Shown here piece after piece: positions 62,491-64,000 of a stretch of 64,000 nt of DNA (positions are counted from its first letter, which is position 1; each line of letters opens with the position of its first letter). The stretch spans positions 43,626,662-43,690,661 of the forward strand of contig OU744724.1 of NCBI GenBank assembly GCA_916613615.1. Reading direction: 5' to 3'. The notes under the pieces were generated by a model. That model searched no databases and was not told the origin of the DNA. It worked only from the letters and a program-made list of their open reading frames with translations. This stretch comes from Steromphala cineraria. Its lineage: Eukaryota > Mollusca > Gastropoda > Trochida > Trochidae. The translations under genes were made by a program, and so were the position numbers.

Positions 62491-62772
62491 CTATATGCTG
62501 TTTAGAAAGCAATTTAAGCAGCTACGTCGCTCTATAGTGAGTTTCGTTGTCTCTGGCCAGTCAAGGGTTGTAGAGAGGGGTGATGCCAGTTCGACCACGC
62601 CCTTCGCTCCCTGGGGGGTCAGGTAATGTGCGCTAGAAGTGGCTTTGTCACCTATACATGCTGTCAACAGGCAAAGGCAAAAAGCAACGACATAATTTGA
62701 AATATGACCGACCCTGGTAACTATTTTATAAACCGGGCGGCTTGATTGCACGTGCAAATCGTGATAATACAC
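62491..62772 (-). CDS. Speculative open frame with signal-peptide-like segment
   Basis: A 93-codon minus-strand frame in a GC-balanced patch. Residues 27-41 (YVVAFCLCLLTACIG) form a hydrophobic core followed by a small residue, as in a signal peptide, then a polar, threonine-rich tail with an RRS motif near the end. The N-terminal 26 residues are long and charged for a signal peptide. A TATA-like TTTATAAAATA lies on the minus strand at 62722-62732, which is inside the frame; if it is a promoter, the first ATG would be upstream of transcription. No family is recognised. It could be a first exon, a chance frame or regulatory DNA. Confidence 0.15.
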   Translation of the reverse strand: MYYHDLHVQSSRPVYKIVTRVGHISNYVVAFCLCLLTACIGDKATSSAHYLTPQGAKGVVELASPLSTTLDWPETTKLTIERRSCLNCFLNSI

Positions 62773-62774
62773 GC

Positions 62775-63330
62775 TTGCGCAGTTGATATCAGAAACCGGT
62801 TCAAAGATGAAACCAGTTATGTAAAGTGGTTAATTGTTGCTAATCAACTTCAGGGGAATATACCTATTGTATTATTTCTTAACGAATGATCTGTTGTTTG
62901 AAGAGAGCGGGTTTTGACATATTTACCAAAGTGTCGAGTGGCGCATCTTGAAATTTTAAACGACGGGTATAATTTATTGATCATTTAAAACTAGGGAACC
63001 ATCAACTTTAGGGTTTGTCATGTTTTATTTAATTGGCCGTTTTATCAAAATAAAAGAATGATGTCATACGTTTTATACCTTTTATCTTATCATGTAGTTC
63101 TATCTTATAAGCGACGAAAATATGTGAGCGAATAAAATAAATATATTGAAGCCCAATGTAACCTCATATCGCACACGTATGTTTATAAGATTTTAAAAAG
63201 TATATTATTTAAACTTTCGAACATTTATGGGTATTTAATGTTTTAGGATATATCATCTCTTAATAGTGATGACGGGATCATATTTTGCTGTCATTGCAAT
63301 GTATACATGGTTTCCCTAACGTGTCAATCT
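62775..63330. other. Intergenic, no gene seen
   Basis: AT-rich with no coding signal. TTGCGCAGTTG just before this stretch (near 62774) is an NRF1 half-site-like word. Confidence 0.4.
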
Positions 63331-63334
63331 TCTA

Positions 63335-63350
63335 CCAACCTGTCAATCAT
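63335..63350 (-). promoter_or_regulatory. PBX-MEIS-like site
   Basis: CCAACCTGTCAATCAT, identical to 34787-34802. The minus strand reads TGATTGACAGG, matching the PBX-MEIS/PREP binding word. A similar GTGTCAATC lies 20 bases upstream (63321-63329). Confidence 0.4.
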
Positions 63351-63839
63351 CAACATGTCTGACAAAATTCACAAAGGAGAGATCTTATTATATATTTTGT
63401 AAGATGACGGCAAATATACTCACTTAAAATTGAAGCGACTTTGATATATTCACTATCAGCCCGCACAAAAATAACATTTAACTTCGCCTTTAGCATTTTA
63501 TCAATTGAATGAAAACAATGTAGCGTAGTTAAATTTTGTCTATTTTACTGAAATGAAAATGTACAGGAAATTCATAAAAGTAAAAAATCTATCATTCTTA
63601 AAATTTGAAAAATACATAAAACTCATAAACAATATCAAAATGATACCAATACAATTTCACACTTATGGACTTCAGTATCAATAAAATATCTAGACAATAA
63701 GAACCAAAGTGGCTTCTTCGTCAAGACTTGTATCTACCCCCTAATTTCTCATCTTACAGACTGGTTCAGGCTTTAAGTGTACAGATGGCTGTAATACAAT
63801 GAGTTCATATTCCTCTCAGCACGACAGCCCCGGAATTAT

Positions 63840-64000
63840 CCCGCCAGACTAGACGATAATGCAGTTACAGTTACCCTTGCCTTTAACTCGCCAGCTGAGA
63901 GACGTTCTACGCATGCGTCAACTGCCACTGATGCGAGGCTCCTTTCAATGGCGACCGATCTGCTGATTAAGGGGGCGGAGCCAGGGACGAATTAAGTCGT
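63840..64000. promoter_or_regulatory. GC-rich island at the window edge
   Basis: GC-rich sequence with TACGCATGCGT (63911-63921, NRF1-like palindrome) and GGGGGCGGAGCC (63971-63982, SP/KLF GC box). It continues beyond the window. It could be a promoter for a gene outside the window. Confidence 0.3.

Overview
This window looks like gene-poor intergenic DNA from a eukaryotic genome, most likely a marine invertebrate. It is AT-rich and has no operon-like packing. The longest open frames are short: most are under about 150 codons, and the longest lie in low-complexity purine tracts. It carries microsatellites, minisatellites, a MITE family, fold-back repeats and tRNA-derived SINE remnants. Two features suggest a lophotrochozoan, possibly a mollusc: many TACATGTA-type words, and an interspersed repeat near 53.2-53.7 kb of a kind I associate with such genomes. 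That is inference and cannot be confirmed here. I could not support any protein-coding gene with confidence, and found no convincing functional tRNA, rRNA, snRNA or familiar conserved miRNA.

Layout. 0-8 kb is AT-rich, with a SINE-like tRNA remnant (about 0.7 kb), a possible reverse-transcriptase relic (4.5 kb), a G-rich patch and a 48-bp duplication (about 6 kb). The first TTAA-flanked MITE is at 7.8 kb and short duplications follow at 9-10 kb. A candidate regulatory island lies near 12 kb, a purine tract at 13.3 kb and a 65-bp duplication at 14.1 kb. A long GC-balanced island occupies 17.0-18.2 kb, next to MITE copy two. Pyrimidine and purine tracts (20-21.4 kb) lead into a four-copy 124-bp tandem array (21.6-22.1 kb). 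GC-balanced, motif-rich islands at 23.0 and 24.6-26.5 kb contain a strong hairpin, followed by a 30-bp minisatellite of about 14 units (26.56-26.98 kb).

The second half continues in this way. Islands lie at 32.2, 34.8, 43.6, 46.0, 50.0, 52.2 and 56.9-57.8 kb and at the right edge. Between them are fold-back elements (35.65, 41.1 kb), a second tRNA-like remnant (36.7 kb), a possible RT relic (45.36 kb), a G-quadruplex-prone patch (48.67 kb), a 550-bp purine tract (49.5 kb), the interspersed repeat (53.2 kb), a three-copy tandem repeat (56.5 kb) and the third MITE (61.2 kb).

The most informative pattern is a series of GC-balanced, non-coding islands in an AT-rich background, several carrying the word TGATTGACA, which resembles a PBX-MEIS/PREP (TALE homeodomain) site. 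This is what a cis-regulatory gene desert beside a developmental gene would look like. It remains a hypothesis until tested by cross-species alignment or chromatin data. One weak protein-coding lead is a minus-strand open frame at 62.5-62.8 kb with a signal-peptide-like segment.
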